This document shows positions 14,523-21,486 of a stretch of 21,486 nt of DNA, in pieces. The position numbers were made by a program, and so were the translations under genes. Positions within the stretch are counted from its first letter, which is position 1. Every line of letters begins with the position of its first letter. The notes beneath the pieces were generated by a model. It was not told the origin of the DNA and ran no database searches. It saw only the letters and a program-made list of their open reading frames with translations. The stretch spans positions 1-21,486 of the forward strand of contig SKZJ01000179.1 of the NCBI GenBank assembly GCA_007127425.1. Reading direction: 5' to 3'. The stretch comes from Wenzhouxiangella sp. GTDB taxonomy: Bacteria > Pseudomonadota > Gammaproteobacteria > Xanthomonadales > Wenzhouxiangellaceae.

Positions 14523-15900
14523 ACTTCTTCAACCGCCTGCGTTTCTGAACCTGCCGGGGCGACAACTTGTTGGTCCGCCCCGCGTAGGGATTCTTGCTTT
14601 CCCGGAACACCAGCCAGACCGGCACCCCGGTCAGATCGAAGTGCTTCCTGAAGGTATTGACCAGGTAGCGGCGATATTGATCCGCCACGTGCTCGGTACG
14701 ACTGCCGTGGATCACCACCCGGGTCGGAAAGTGACCCCCGCTGTGCGCGTAGCGCAGCTTGGGTGCCAGTTGCCTGGTTGACGGCGGCGGATGGGCTTCG
14801 ACCGCCTTTCTCAGCGCCCGGGTCAAGGCCGAAGTGGACAACTCGGACATGCCGACCTCGTTGATATGTTCGATTGCGTCGGTCAGCTCCCCCAGCCCAC
14901 TGCCATGCAGGGCGGACAGGGTGACCACAGGCGCGAATCGCGCGAAGTCCAGCCGCTCGGCAACCTCGACCAGGACCTTGTGACGCGCATCGGCATCAAT
15001 GGCATCCCACTTGTTGACGACAATGACCAGGCCACGACCGGCCTCGATGACGTGACCGGCCAGACGCGCGTCCTGTTCGGTAATGCCCTCGATACTGTCG
15101 CAAACCAGGCAGACGATGCGTGCTTTCTCGACCGACTGCAGGGCCTTGATGGTACTGAACCGTTCGATGCCCTCGTGACTGCCGCGACGACGCCGGATCC
15201 CGGCCGTATCGACCAGGTGGTAGGTCACACCGTCACGTTCCACCGTCGCGTGGATCGGATCACGCGTCGTCCCCGGCACGGGCGTGGCCAGGGCCCGCTC
15301 TTCACCGAGCAGCCGATTGAGCAAGGTCGACTTGCCCGCATTGGGGCGTCCGATCAATGCCAGGCGGATACCGTCTTCAGGCAATTCCTCGGCAACTTCG
15401 TCGGTCGGCAAGTGCGTCGACAGCACACGTTCCAGATTGCCCAGGCCATGCCGGTGACTTGCCGCGATGGCACAAACCTCCCCCATGCCCAACTCGGACG
15501 CTTCAGCCACCGCCATCTCCCGGTCGATCCCGTCGGTCTTGTTGACCACGTGGACGACGGGCCTGTCGAGCGAACGCAACTCCGAGGCGATCTGATGTTC
15601 GGCCGGCAGCACACCGGCCCGGCCGTCGGTGATGAACACCAGGACGTCGGCTTCTTTCATGGCCTGGCGGGTCTGCACCTGGGCACCGATCTCGACTTGA
15701 CCGGCAGCTTCGTCGAGTCCCCCCGTGTCGATCAAAATAACAGGCCGCCCGTCGATGACGGCACGGCCATAGATTCGATCGCGAGTTACACCGGGGGTAT
15801 CGGCAACCAGCGCGTCACGCGTGCGTGTGAGCGCGTTGAACAGGGTCGACTTGCCCACATTGGGCCGGCCGACGATGGCAACCACCGGTAAGGACGACAT
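14494..15900 (-). CDS. der: Ribosome-assembly GTPase Der (EngA)
   Basis: Essential GTPase for maturation of the 50S subunit, recognised by two tandem G domains. In the 468 residues, G domain 1 shows GRPNVGKS (11-18), DTGG (58-61) and NKTD (120-123). G domain 2 shows GRPNAGKS (184-191), DTAG (231-234) and NKWD (296-299). A KH-like domain follows, ending in a strongly basic tail (453-468). The start matches E. coli Der. It lies 11 nt after bamB, as in E. coli, and its 3' end overlaps the rhodanese-MoeB gene. No clear Shine-Dalgarno is visible, consistent with coupling to bamB. Confidence 0.98.
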   Translation of the reverse strand: MSSLPVVAIVGRPNVGKSTLFNALTRTRDALVADTPGVTRDRIYGRAVIDGRPVILIDTGGLDEAAGQVEIGAQVQTRQAMKEADVLVFITDGRAGVLPAEHQIASELRSLDRPVVHVVNKTDGIDREMAVAEASELGMGEVCAIAASHRHGLGNLERVLSTHLPTDEVAEELPEDGIRLALIGRPNAGKSTLLNRLLGEERALATPVPGTTRDPIHATVERDGVTYHLVDTAGIRRRRGSHEGIERFSTIKALQSVEKARIVCLVCDSIEGITEQDARLAGHVIEAGRGLVIVVNKWDAIDADARHKVLVEVAERLDFARFAPVVTLSALHGSGLGELTDAIEHINEVGMSELSTSALTRALRKAVEAHPPPSTRQLAPKLRYAHSGGHFPTRVVIHGSRTEHVADQYRRYLVNTFRKHFDLTGVPVWLVFRESKNPYAGRTNKLSPRQVQKRRRLKKFVRRKQRKR

Positions 15901-15911
15901 CGCATTGGGCT

Positions 15912-17072
15912 CTAGTTAACCGGCTCCGCTCGCCAGGCGCTGAGTGTTCCATCCGTGTCGAGCAGGTAGAGGGTATTGCCGACGACCAACGGCGCATTGG
16001 CCGGTGGATTGCGGGTGGCGCGCGTTCGCGCGGAAAACTCACCACTGTCGGCATCATAGAAATGCATGTAACCTTCCACATCGACCACGACGAGATGAGT
16101 GCCGTAGAACACCGGCCGCGTCAACTGCCGACGCCTGAGCTGTTCGTCGCGCCACAGTGTGGCGCCGTTGCGCCGGTCGACCACCCAGACCGCATCCTCC
16201 CGGTCACTGGCCGCAAGCTGCGTACGCCGCAGGCTCAGACCGGAATGCGACGAGAGATCCTTGACCCACAGCAATCGCCCCGACTCCAGGGCCATGCCCG
16301 CCATGCGGCCACGATAGGTCGCGACGTAAAGCTCGGTCCCGACGATGACCATGGGGCCGTCGATATCACTCATCCGTTCGAGTTCGGTTCGTCCCTCGGG
16401 CTCGCTGACACGCTGCTCCCAGAGTACCGACCCGTCGGCAATGCGCAGGCCGCTGACCATGCCGTCGTCATAACCGATGAAAACCTGACCGGCGCGTGCC
16501 AGAGGGTCACTCGTGCCGCGCAGGGTCAGCAGGGGAACGCTGCGATCATGAACCCAGATTCTGCGGCCATTATCCACGTTGAGACCGAACACCCGACCAT
16601 CGATACAGCGCACGACGACCACCCCGTCATGCAATACGGGGTAGGACAAAACTTCCGACGAGACGCTGGCCGTCCAGCGTTGTTCGCCGGTCTCGGCATC
16701 GAGTACCACCATCTTGCCGTCGAAGGTCCCGAGCAGAATCAATCCGTCCTGCACGGCCGGACCCGCCGACAGTTCCAGGCCCGTATCGAAGCGGCGTTCG
16801 ACCCGCCCACTCTCTGCATTCACCGCGATCACCTGACCGCGATGATCGCCGACCCACAGTCGACCCCCCTCGTAATAGGGGCGGAAATTGGGCCTGCTGC
16901 GGTCAACACCTCGCCCGGCACTGGTCGACCACAACCGCTCGACCTCCATTGTCGGGGTGAACTCAACCAGTTCGGCCGGGGCGAGATCCCCTTCGTCACG
17001 TGAAAATATGCCGCAGCCCGTCAGGATGGCGACAGCGAACAGAAGACTCGTTGAACGTAGCACCAACCTCAC
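15912..17072 (-). CDS. bamB: Outer membrane assembly lipoprotein BamB
   Basis: Lipoprotein of the BAM complex, which folds beta-barrel proteins into the outer membrane. The 386-residue protein begins with a lipoprotein signal and lipobox LTGC (17-20, lipidated Cys20), then a beta-propeller of repeated PQQ-type blades (G-x-V-x-A-x-x-x-x-G-x-x-x-W-type, such as DGKMVVLDAETGEQRW near 118-133). The LRGTSDPL segment matches the E. coli LRGESAP element. Translation starts at a GTG overlapping the yfgM stop as GTGA, with GAGGAGG close upstream. The position between yfgM and der is conserved. Confidence 0.96.
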   Translation of the reverse strand: MRLVLRSTSLLFAVAILTGCGIFSRDEGDLAPAELVEFTPTMEVERLWSTSAGRGVDRSRPNFRPYYEGGRLWVGDHRGQVIAVNAESGRVERRFDTGLELSAGPAVQDGLILLGTFDGKMVVLDAETGEQRWTASVSSEVLSYPVLHDGVVVVRCIDGRVFGLNVDNGRRIWVHDRSVPLLTLRGTSDPLARAGQVFIGYDDGMVSGLRIADGSVLWEQRVSEPEGRTELERMSDIDGPMVIVGTELYVATYRGRMAGMALESGRLLWVKDLSSHSGLSLRRTQLAASDREDAVWVVDRRNGATLWRDEQLRRRQLTRPVFYGTHLVVVDVEGYMHFYDADSGEFSARTRATRNPPANAPLVVGNTLYLLDTDGTLSAWRAEPVN

Positions 17073-17719
17073 GAGGCCTCCTCACCGGCCAGCCCCGTGG
17101 CATCGATCTTCATCTGCAACAGGCGTGGATTGCCGCCCTGGGCCGGCGGATTGTCCAGGGCTTCCTGCCAGGACAAGCGAGCTTCTTCGATGCGTCCGCG
17201 CTCAAACAGCAAATCGCCGCGGGCCTCCGCCCAGGCAGCAGCGAAACCATGCGGTGCGGTGCCGTCGACCAATGCCAATGCCTCGTCGATCTCGCCCCGG
17301 GCTTCAAGCACGCGCACTAGGCGCAAGGTAGCCACCGGCCACAACGACTGCAGGCGTCGGTCGTCGAGAATGTCGCGGTAGATGCTTGCAGCCGGCGACA
17401 GCCGGCCGTCGGCGACATAGGCTGATGCCAGGTGCATCCCGGCCAGGCCGACATAGGAATTGCGGCCCACCGAATCCTGCATGATCTGGAACTGCTCCTC
17501 GGCACCCGCCAGTTGGCCGGCGTCGATCTCCTGGCGAATCACTTCGTAGTACTCGGACGCCAGAACACGCTGGCCCGACTGGTGATCCTGCCAGTAACGG
17601 AAGCCGAAGATACCGCCAAAGGCCAGCACCAGCCCCATCACGATCGCCGGAGCATATTCCTTGATCCACTGGCGTACGCGTTCGCTCTGTTCATGTTCGT
17701 CGTAAAGCTCTACGGCCAT
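17069..17719 (-). CDS. yfgM: YfgM-like SecYEG ancillary protein
   Basis: YfgM is an inner-membrane protein with a periplasmic TPR domain that works with PpiD at the Sec translocon. The 216-residue protein has a short acidic cytoplasmic start (VELYDEHEQ), one membrane helix (about 23-41), then helical TPR-like repeats to the end; this is the usual layout and length. It lies 59 nt after hisS, in an AT-rich gap, and overlaps bamB by 4 nt. The AGGGAA site about 10 nt before the ATG is modest. The conserved hisS-yfgM-bamB-der order supports the name. Confidence 0.93.
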   Translation of the reverse strand: MAVELYDEHEQSERVRQWIKEYAPAIVMGLVLAFGGIFGFRYWQDHQSGQRVLASEYYEVIRQEIDAGQLAGAEEQFQIMQDSVGRNSYVGLAGMHLASAYVADGRLSPAASIYRDILDDRRLQSLWPVATLRLVRVLEARGEIDEALALVDGTAPHGFAAAWAEARGDLLFERGRIEEARLSWQEALDNPPAQGGNPRLLQMKIDATGLAGEEAS

Positions 17720-17778
17720 GAGTCGTCATTCCCTGATAATGATGATGAATATTCAAATTTCCGACCGGCTATGATAAA

Positions 17779-19059
17779 TCAGTCGGCATCTTCTCCGGCG
17801 ATCAGTGACTGCAATCGTGATGCAAGCACATCCAGATTGACCATATCCTGCTCGCCGCGTTCAGCACGCAAATCCTTGATTGAGGCCTGCCCGGCCTGAT
17901 ATTCAGACTCTCCGAGGACCACGCAATACCGGGCGCCGCTTCGGTCGGCCCGCTTGAACTGGGCCTTCATGCTGCCGCCGCCCAGTGCCACGGCAACGCG
18001 CAGATCCGGTGCCTCAGCACGCAAACTCTCGGCCAGGGCGAGCATGTCGGCAGGCGGTACACGCGAAACAACAAAAACGTGGGGAAGCTGCGATTGCTCG
18101 ATACCGGCCGCTTCCAGCAGGGCCAGGAGACGCTCGACGCCCATGGCAAAACCGATGCCAGGCGTCGGCTTGCCTCCCTGCATCTCGACCAGATCGTTAT
18201 AGCGACCACCGGCGCAAACCGTACCCTGTGCACCGAGATCATCGGTAATCCACTCGAAAACCGTACGACAATAGTAGTCGAGTCCCCGGACCAGGCCCGG
18301 ATTGATTGTGTATTCGATACCCAACCGGTCGAGCAACTCGCAGACTTCGTCGAAGTGGGCTCGAGCCTCCTCGCCCACTTCATCGATCAGACGCGGTGCG
18401 TCCGCCATGATGGCGCGGGTCCGCTCGTGCTTGCTGTCGAAAATGCGAAGCGGATTGGTCTCCAGGCGGCGCAGACTGTCCTCATCCAGTTCGTCCCGGC
18501 GCGGGAGCAGATAATCGACCAGTCGCTGTCGATACCGCTTCCGATCCTCGCGATCACCCAGCGTATTGATTTCCAGCCGGATCCCCCGCGTCAAGCCAAG
18601 GCGACTCCAGATTCGCTCTCCCAGGGCGATCAACTCGACATCGGCGGCCGCAGCGTCCAGCCCGAACACTTCAGCGCCAAACTGGTGAAATTGCCGCTGA
18701 CGTCCCTTCTGGGGACGTTCATGACGAAACATCGGACCCTGGTACCAAACCTTGAGACCGGGCGTATGCAGCAAGCCATGCTGTATCGCCGAGCGCACCA
18801 CCCCGGCCGTTCCTTCCGGCCTCAGACTCAGCAACTCGCCGTTGCGATCTTCGAAGGTATACATTTCCTTCTCGACAACGTCCGTGGCCTGACCGATGGC
18901 ACGGGTGAAGACCTCGGTCCTCTCAAGCACGGGAATGCGGATCTCGTGGAAATCGTAGGCGGCGAACGTGGATGACACCTGGTCTTCCAGCCAGCGCCAC
19001 AGGGGCGAGTGTTCTGGCAGGATATCGTGCATGCCGCGAATCGACTGGATGTTCTTCAT
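17779..19059 (-). CDS. hisS: Histidyl-tRNA synthetase HisS
   Basis: Charges tRNA-His; cytoplasmic homodimer of the class IIa synthetases. The 426-residue protein starts with the typical IQSIRGMHDILP and shows class II motif 2 (FRHERPQKGRQRQFHQ, 111-126), the histidine-specific RGLDYY (258-263) and GGRYNDLV (284-291), motif 3 (GIGFAMGVERLL, 301-312), and a C-terminal anticodon-binding domain (about 325-420). AAGG lies about 7 nt before the ATG. The upstream 81-nt gap to rodZ holds a strong hairpin rather than ispG. E. coli HisS has 424 residues. Confidence 0.98.
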   Translation of the reverse strand: MKNIQSIRGMHDILPEHSPLWRWLEDQVSSTFAAYDFHEIRIPVLERTEVFTRAIGQATDVVEKEMYTFEDRNGELLSLRPEGTAGVVRSAIQHGLLHTPGLKVWYQGPMFRHERPQKGRQRQFHQFGAEVFGLDAAAADVELIALGERIWSRLGLTRGIRLEINTLGDREDRKRYRQRLVDYLLPRRDELDEDSLRRLETNPLRIFDSKHERTRAIMADAPRLIDEVGEEARAHFDEVCELLDRLGIEYTINPGLVRGLDYYCRTVFEWITDDLGAQGTVCAGGRYNDLVEMQGGKPTPGIGFAMGVERLLALLEAAGIEQSQLPHVFVVSRVPPADMLALAESLRAEAPDLRVAVALGGGSMKAQFKRADRSGARYCVVLGESEYQAGQASIKDLRAERGEQDMVNLDVLASRLQSLIAGEDAD

Positions 19060-19080
19060 GATCTGCCTTCAATACGGAAT

Positions 19081-19101
19081 GAGCCCGCCGTTGGCGGGCT
19101 C
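19081..19101 (-). terminator. Perfect 9-bp-stem hairpin between rodZ and hisS
   Basis: GAGCCCGCC and GGCGGGCTC flank a 3-nt loop: a GC-rich, perfect stem. On the strand of transcription it is followed by ATTCCGTATTG, which is only partly T-rich, so termination would be weak at best. It lies 21 nt before the hisS ATG and may act as a partial terminator after rodZ, an RNA-processing or stability element, or a hisS leader structure. Confidence 0.45.
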
Positions 19102-19140
19102 GTTGAAATCTCGTTGCAAGCGGAAAGATGGACTTGCCGG

Positions 19141-20103
19141 TCAGCGTTCCACCTGACCGCCAGCCAGCAGCCGCAAGCGCGCCACGTCGCCACGATCATG
19201 ACCATCAAAAGTCACGACTTCATCCGCAATCGTCAGGCGAACTGCGTTGGCACGCCCCAGTAACAGTTGGAACGGCGCCTCGCCACGGTATGTGCGACTC
19301 TGACCGGCGCGCATGAGATCGTACTCCAGGCGCTCGCCGTCAGACGCGTGTATCTCCACCCAGGAATCTTCGATCACCTCGAGCGACAATTCCATGATCG
19401 CGGCACCCGCCTCCTCGGCGGCCACCTCGAGCAGATCAACGGCAGGCAACAGCAAATTTTGTGCCTGGGCCTCGTCTGCCGATCCGCTTTCGCGAAGCGG
19501 GCGAACAGCCGCCAGCGGCAGCGCGGAAGCCGATACGTGGCCGACTTCGCTCGATTCGCGACGCCCGTTCGATTCGTCCAGCGCCAGCGCACGGGCGATA
19601 CGACCGCGATTGTTTCGCTCACCGTCCGGGTGCTCTCCCGCGATCACTGGCTCACTGCTCTCGGCCACCGGGTTGCGTTCCATGATTCTCGAGCCGCCCT
19701 CAATGAAGAAATAGAGCAAGGGTGGAACAATGACAGTGGTAACAAGAACATAGGTGGCAATCCTCAAATAACGCTCGAACTTCCATCCCTGCTGGTCGAC
19801 CGGAAGCACCTCGCGTAGTTCAGGCAGCGCCTCCTCGTCGCTCACTGTCGCCAGCAGCGACGCCGGATCAAGCCCCAGGGCTCGAGCGTAGTTGACGATG
19901 TAGCCACGGCGATAAAGCGGAGATAAACGCTCCACCCTGCCACTCTCGATGTCCTCGATGAGAATACCGGGTAGTCGCACCTGGCGACTGATGTCCTTGA
20001 TGTCTTTCCCGGCTTCAATTCGGGCCTGACGTAGCTCTCCCCCTATTCGAACATACGTGCTTGTCTCTTGTTCCTTACTGGTTTCGCTGGTTTTCTCAGT
20101 CAT
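19141..20103 (-). CDS. rodZ: Cell-shape protein RodZ
   Basis: RodZ links the MreB cytoskeleton to the cell-wall elongation machinery. The 320-residue protein has a cytoplasmic helix-turn-helix domain (about 17-90, with GGELRQARIEAG and LSPLYRRGYIVNYARALG), a basic juxtamembrane stretch, one membrane helix (about 113-134), a long low-complexity periplasmic linker (140-230) and a C-terminal beta domain of the DUF4115 type (about 238-315, with the DSWVEI segment). The start overlaps the pilF end by 8 nt; no strong ribosome site is visible. Position after pilF and before hisS matches E. coli apart from the missing ispG. Confidence 0.94.
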   Translation of the reverse strand: MTEKTSETSKEQETSTYVRIGGELRQARIEAGKDIKDISRQVRLPGILIEDIESGRVERLSPLYRRGYIVNYARALGLDPASLLATVSDEEALPELREVLPVDQQGWKFERYLRIATYVLVTTVIVPPLLYFFIEGGSRIMERNPVAESSEPVIAGEHPDGERNNRGRIARALALDESNGRRESSEVGHVSASALPLAAVRPLRESGSADEAQAQNLLLPAVDLLEVAAEEAGAAIMELSLEVIEDSWVEIHASDGERLEYDLMRAGQSRTYRGEAPFQLLLGRANAVRLTIADEVVTFDGHDRGDVARLRLLAGGQVER

Positions 20104-20884
20104 CGTTATGTACTTGTGTTCTCAGTTCTCTCGCTTCCCGGGAATCGGGAAAGCGCTCCTCCAGAATGCTGCCGTATTGCCTGGCTTCGCTGGCATTACC
20201 CAGGCTTGACTCGACCCGGTAGCCGAGCAACAGGGCTCCGGGCTCTGTTTGTCCGGCGGCTTCGAAGCGTTGCAGGAAAGCACGCGCCCTGAAGGCGTCA
20301 TCGCGCTGGTAGTAGAGCTGGGCGAGATGAAAAAGCGCACCGGGCAGTTCCGGATCGATTTCCAACGCGCCGCGCAAATGCTCTTCGGCCCGCTCCAGCT
20401 CTCCGGAGCGACGTGCACAGGCACCGGCATTGAGCTTCGCCACCTCGGGGGTGGCGTAAAACGGATCGAGCAAGGCGCGCTCGAACATGTCCTCGGCATT
20501 GGCATAGTCGCCCCTGCGGCACCGGAAGACCGCGTAGCTGTTCAGGGTCGCGCCGTCATTCGGGGCATGTCGAAGTGCCTGCCGAAAATGCCGCTCGGCC
20601 TGGGAGCTGTTGCCGACTTCCTCATAGATCATCGCCAGCGTGACGATCGCCGGCACATGGGCCGGATCGTGACGCAGCGCAGTGTTGAGCTTCTCCATGG
20701 CAATCTGCATTTCACCCCGCTCGAGGTACCCGATACCAAGCCGGGTATTGACCTCCGCCGCGCGCACCGGGCTGACCCGATCCATGCCGGCCCGGGTTGT
20801 CGGCCCGGTATCCGGGGTCGTTGCACAACCGGTCAGCACCAGCCCGAATAATGTCGCAACCAGGAGACCGGTAGTCCGAATCAT
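20096..20884 (-). CDS. pilF: Type IV pilus biogenesis lipoprotein PilF (PilW)
   Basis: Outer-membrane lipoprotein pilotin needed for assembly of the PilQ secretin. The 262-residue protein has a signal peptide with lipobox LTGC (17-20, lipidated Cys20), then tetratricopeptide repeats from about 45 to 245 (clear units near 45-77, 78-111 and 147-178). Position directly after rlmN and before rodZ is where pilF/pilW sits in Pseudomonas and Xanthomonas. The start overlaps the rlmN stop as ATGA. It implies a pilus system elsewhere in the genome; no other pilus gene is in the window. Confidence 0.92.
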   Translation of the reverse strand: MIRTTGLLVATLFGLVLTGCATTPDTGPTTRAGMDRVSPVRAAEVNTRLGIGYLERGEMQIAMEKLNTALRHDPAHVPAIVTLAMIYEEVGNSSQAERHFRQALRHAPNDGATLNSYAVFRCRRGDYANAEDMFERALLDPFYATPEVAKLNAGACARRSGELERAEEHLRGALEIDPELPGALFHLAQLYYQRDDAFRARAFLQRFEAAGQTEPGALLLGYRVESSLGNASEARQYGSILEERFPDSREARELRTQVHNDD

Positions 20885-21486
20885 GAAGCTATCGCCTGCC
20901 TTGCCAGCTGTTGCTGGACGAGATTACGTCGCTGGCTGGGTGTGAGCAGTTTGCCGACCAGCTGCCCGCAGGCAGCATCGATATCCTCGCCGCGGGTCTT
21001 GCGAATTGTCGTAATCAATCCGGCCGCCCGGGTAATCTTCTGAAATTCATAGGTTGCCTCGTCGCTGGAAGGACGAAACGGTGTACCCGGAAACGGATTG
21101 AATGGAATCAGGTTGATCTTGCACGGCAGGCAACTCAGGCGTCGCACCAACGCCCGCGCATGCTCGGGCCGATCGTTGACACCGTCGATCATGGTGTACT
21201 CGAACGTGACCGAGCGGCGATGGTGTCCCCCCGTATAGCGCTTGCAGGCGGCAATCAACTCCTCGACCGGGTACTTGCGATTAAGCGGCACCAGCCGGGA
21301 GCGCAGTTCGTTCTCCGCTGCGTGCAGCGAGACAGCCAGCGCGAACTCGACGCCCTCGGCCAGGCTGTCGATGCCGGGAATCACGCCGGCCGTCGATATG
21401 GTGACCCGGCGAGATGCCAGGCCGTAGGCCAGGTCATCACGAAGCAAGGCCAGCGCCGGACGTACCGAGTCAAGATTGAGCATCGG
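20881..21486 (-). CDS. rlmN: 23S rRNA/tRNA adenine C2-methyltransferase RlmN, C-terminal part
   Basis: Radical SAM enzyme that methylates A2503 of 23S rRNA and A37 of some tRNAs. Only the C-terminal 201 residues are in the window; the CxxxCxxC cluster motif lies beyond the edge. Visible are the end of the GEPMLN block (PMLNLD, the first residues in the window), VTISTAGVIPGI (28-39), ALAVSLHA (48-55), INLIPFNP (123-130) and the RGEDIDAACGQL segment, whose Cys172 (counted from the first Met in the window) is the methyl-carrying cysteine. It overlaps pilF by 4 nt and heads the rlmN-pilF-rodZ-hisS run. Confidence 0.96.
   Translation of the reverse strand, partial: PMLNLDSVRPALALLRDDLAYGLASRRVTISTAGVIPGIDSLAEGVEFALAVSLHAAENELRSRLVPLNRKYPVEELIAACKRYTGGHHRRSVTFEYTMIDGVNDRPEHARALVRRLSCLPCKINLIPFNPFPGTPFRPSSDEATYEFQKITRAAGLITTIRKTRGEDIDAACGQLVGKLLTPSQRRNLVQQQLARQAIAS

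Noticed and set aside
14791..15891. 366-codon + strand open frame opposite der
   Set aside because: Mirrors der codons on the opposite strand; no motif or plausible start signal.
16062..17003. 313-codon + strand open frame opposite bamB
   Set aside because: Antisense to bamB, with no domain or start signal.
18079..18975. 298-codon + strand open frame opposite hisS
   Set aside because: Antisense to hisS, with no independent support.
1..21486. CRISPR arrays, tRNA/rRNA genes, insertion sequences, defence or biosynthetic gene clusters
   Set aside because: No spaced direct repeats, RNA-gene signatures, transposase motifs or cluster-type genes are visible; the content is conserved core genome.

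Overview
The window is a GC-rich stretch of gammaproteobacterial chromosome made almost entirely of conserved housekeeping genes. Two gene orders place it: yceF | yceD-rpmF-plsX-fabH-fabD-fabG-acpP, and rlmN-pilF-rodZ-hisS-yfgM-bamB-der. The type IV pilus lipoprotein PilF, a rhodanese-MoeB fusion and a DUF2937 gene point towards the Xanthomonadales/Chromatiales side of the class. I cannot name a genus. I see no mobile element, CRISPR array, rRNA or tRNA.

Left block (1-5419): the type II fatty acid synthesis operon runs leftwards from a strong sigma70-like promoter at about 4745-4774. Its order is yceD, rpmF, plsX, fabH, fabD, fabG, then the first 47 bases of acpP. A second promoter just before acpP carries a perfect 20-bp palindrome across its -10/-35 spacer. 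The m7GTP pyrophosphatase gene maf/yceF is divergent from yceD, as in E. coli.

Middle block (5472-13358): a beta-oxidation pair reads rightwards, with the alpha subunit (hydratase/dehydrogenase) followed by a FadI-type thiolase that has a lysine-rich tail. A CPBP-family membrane protease and a DUF2937 protein follow. Converging on these is a leftward unit of folD and two TRAP-transporter membrane subunits, joined by 4-nt overlaps. Divergent from folD is a glutathione-peroxidase-fold gene that lacks the catalytic cysteine. About 360 bases without a gene follow, holding hairpins and diverged short repeats.

Right block (13359-21486): a leftward run of overlapping or closely spaced genes: rlmN (cut by the window end), pilF, rodZ, hisS, yfgM, bamB, der and a rhodanese-MoeB fusion. 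It covers rRNA methylation, pilus secretin assembly, cell shape, tRNA charging, outer-membrane protein assembly, ribosome assembly and sulfur transfer. ispG, which sits between rodZ and hisS in E. coli, is absent here; a perfect 9-bp-stem hairpin lies in the gap.

I found no clearly new multi-gene system. The points most worth a second look are the cysteine-less peroxidase-fold protein, the possible leaderless start of yceD, the palindrome over the acpP promoter, the degenerate TRAP pair tied to folD, the thiolase tail, and the repeat-bearing gap at 13001-13358.
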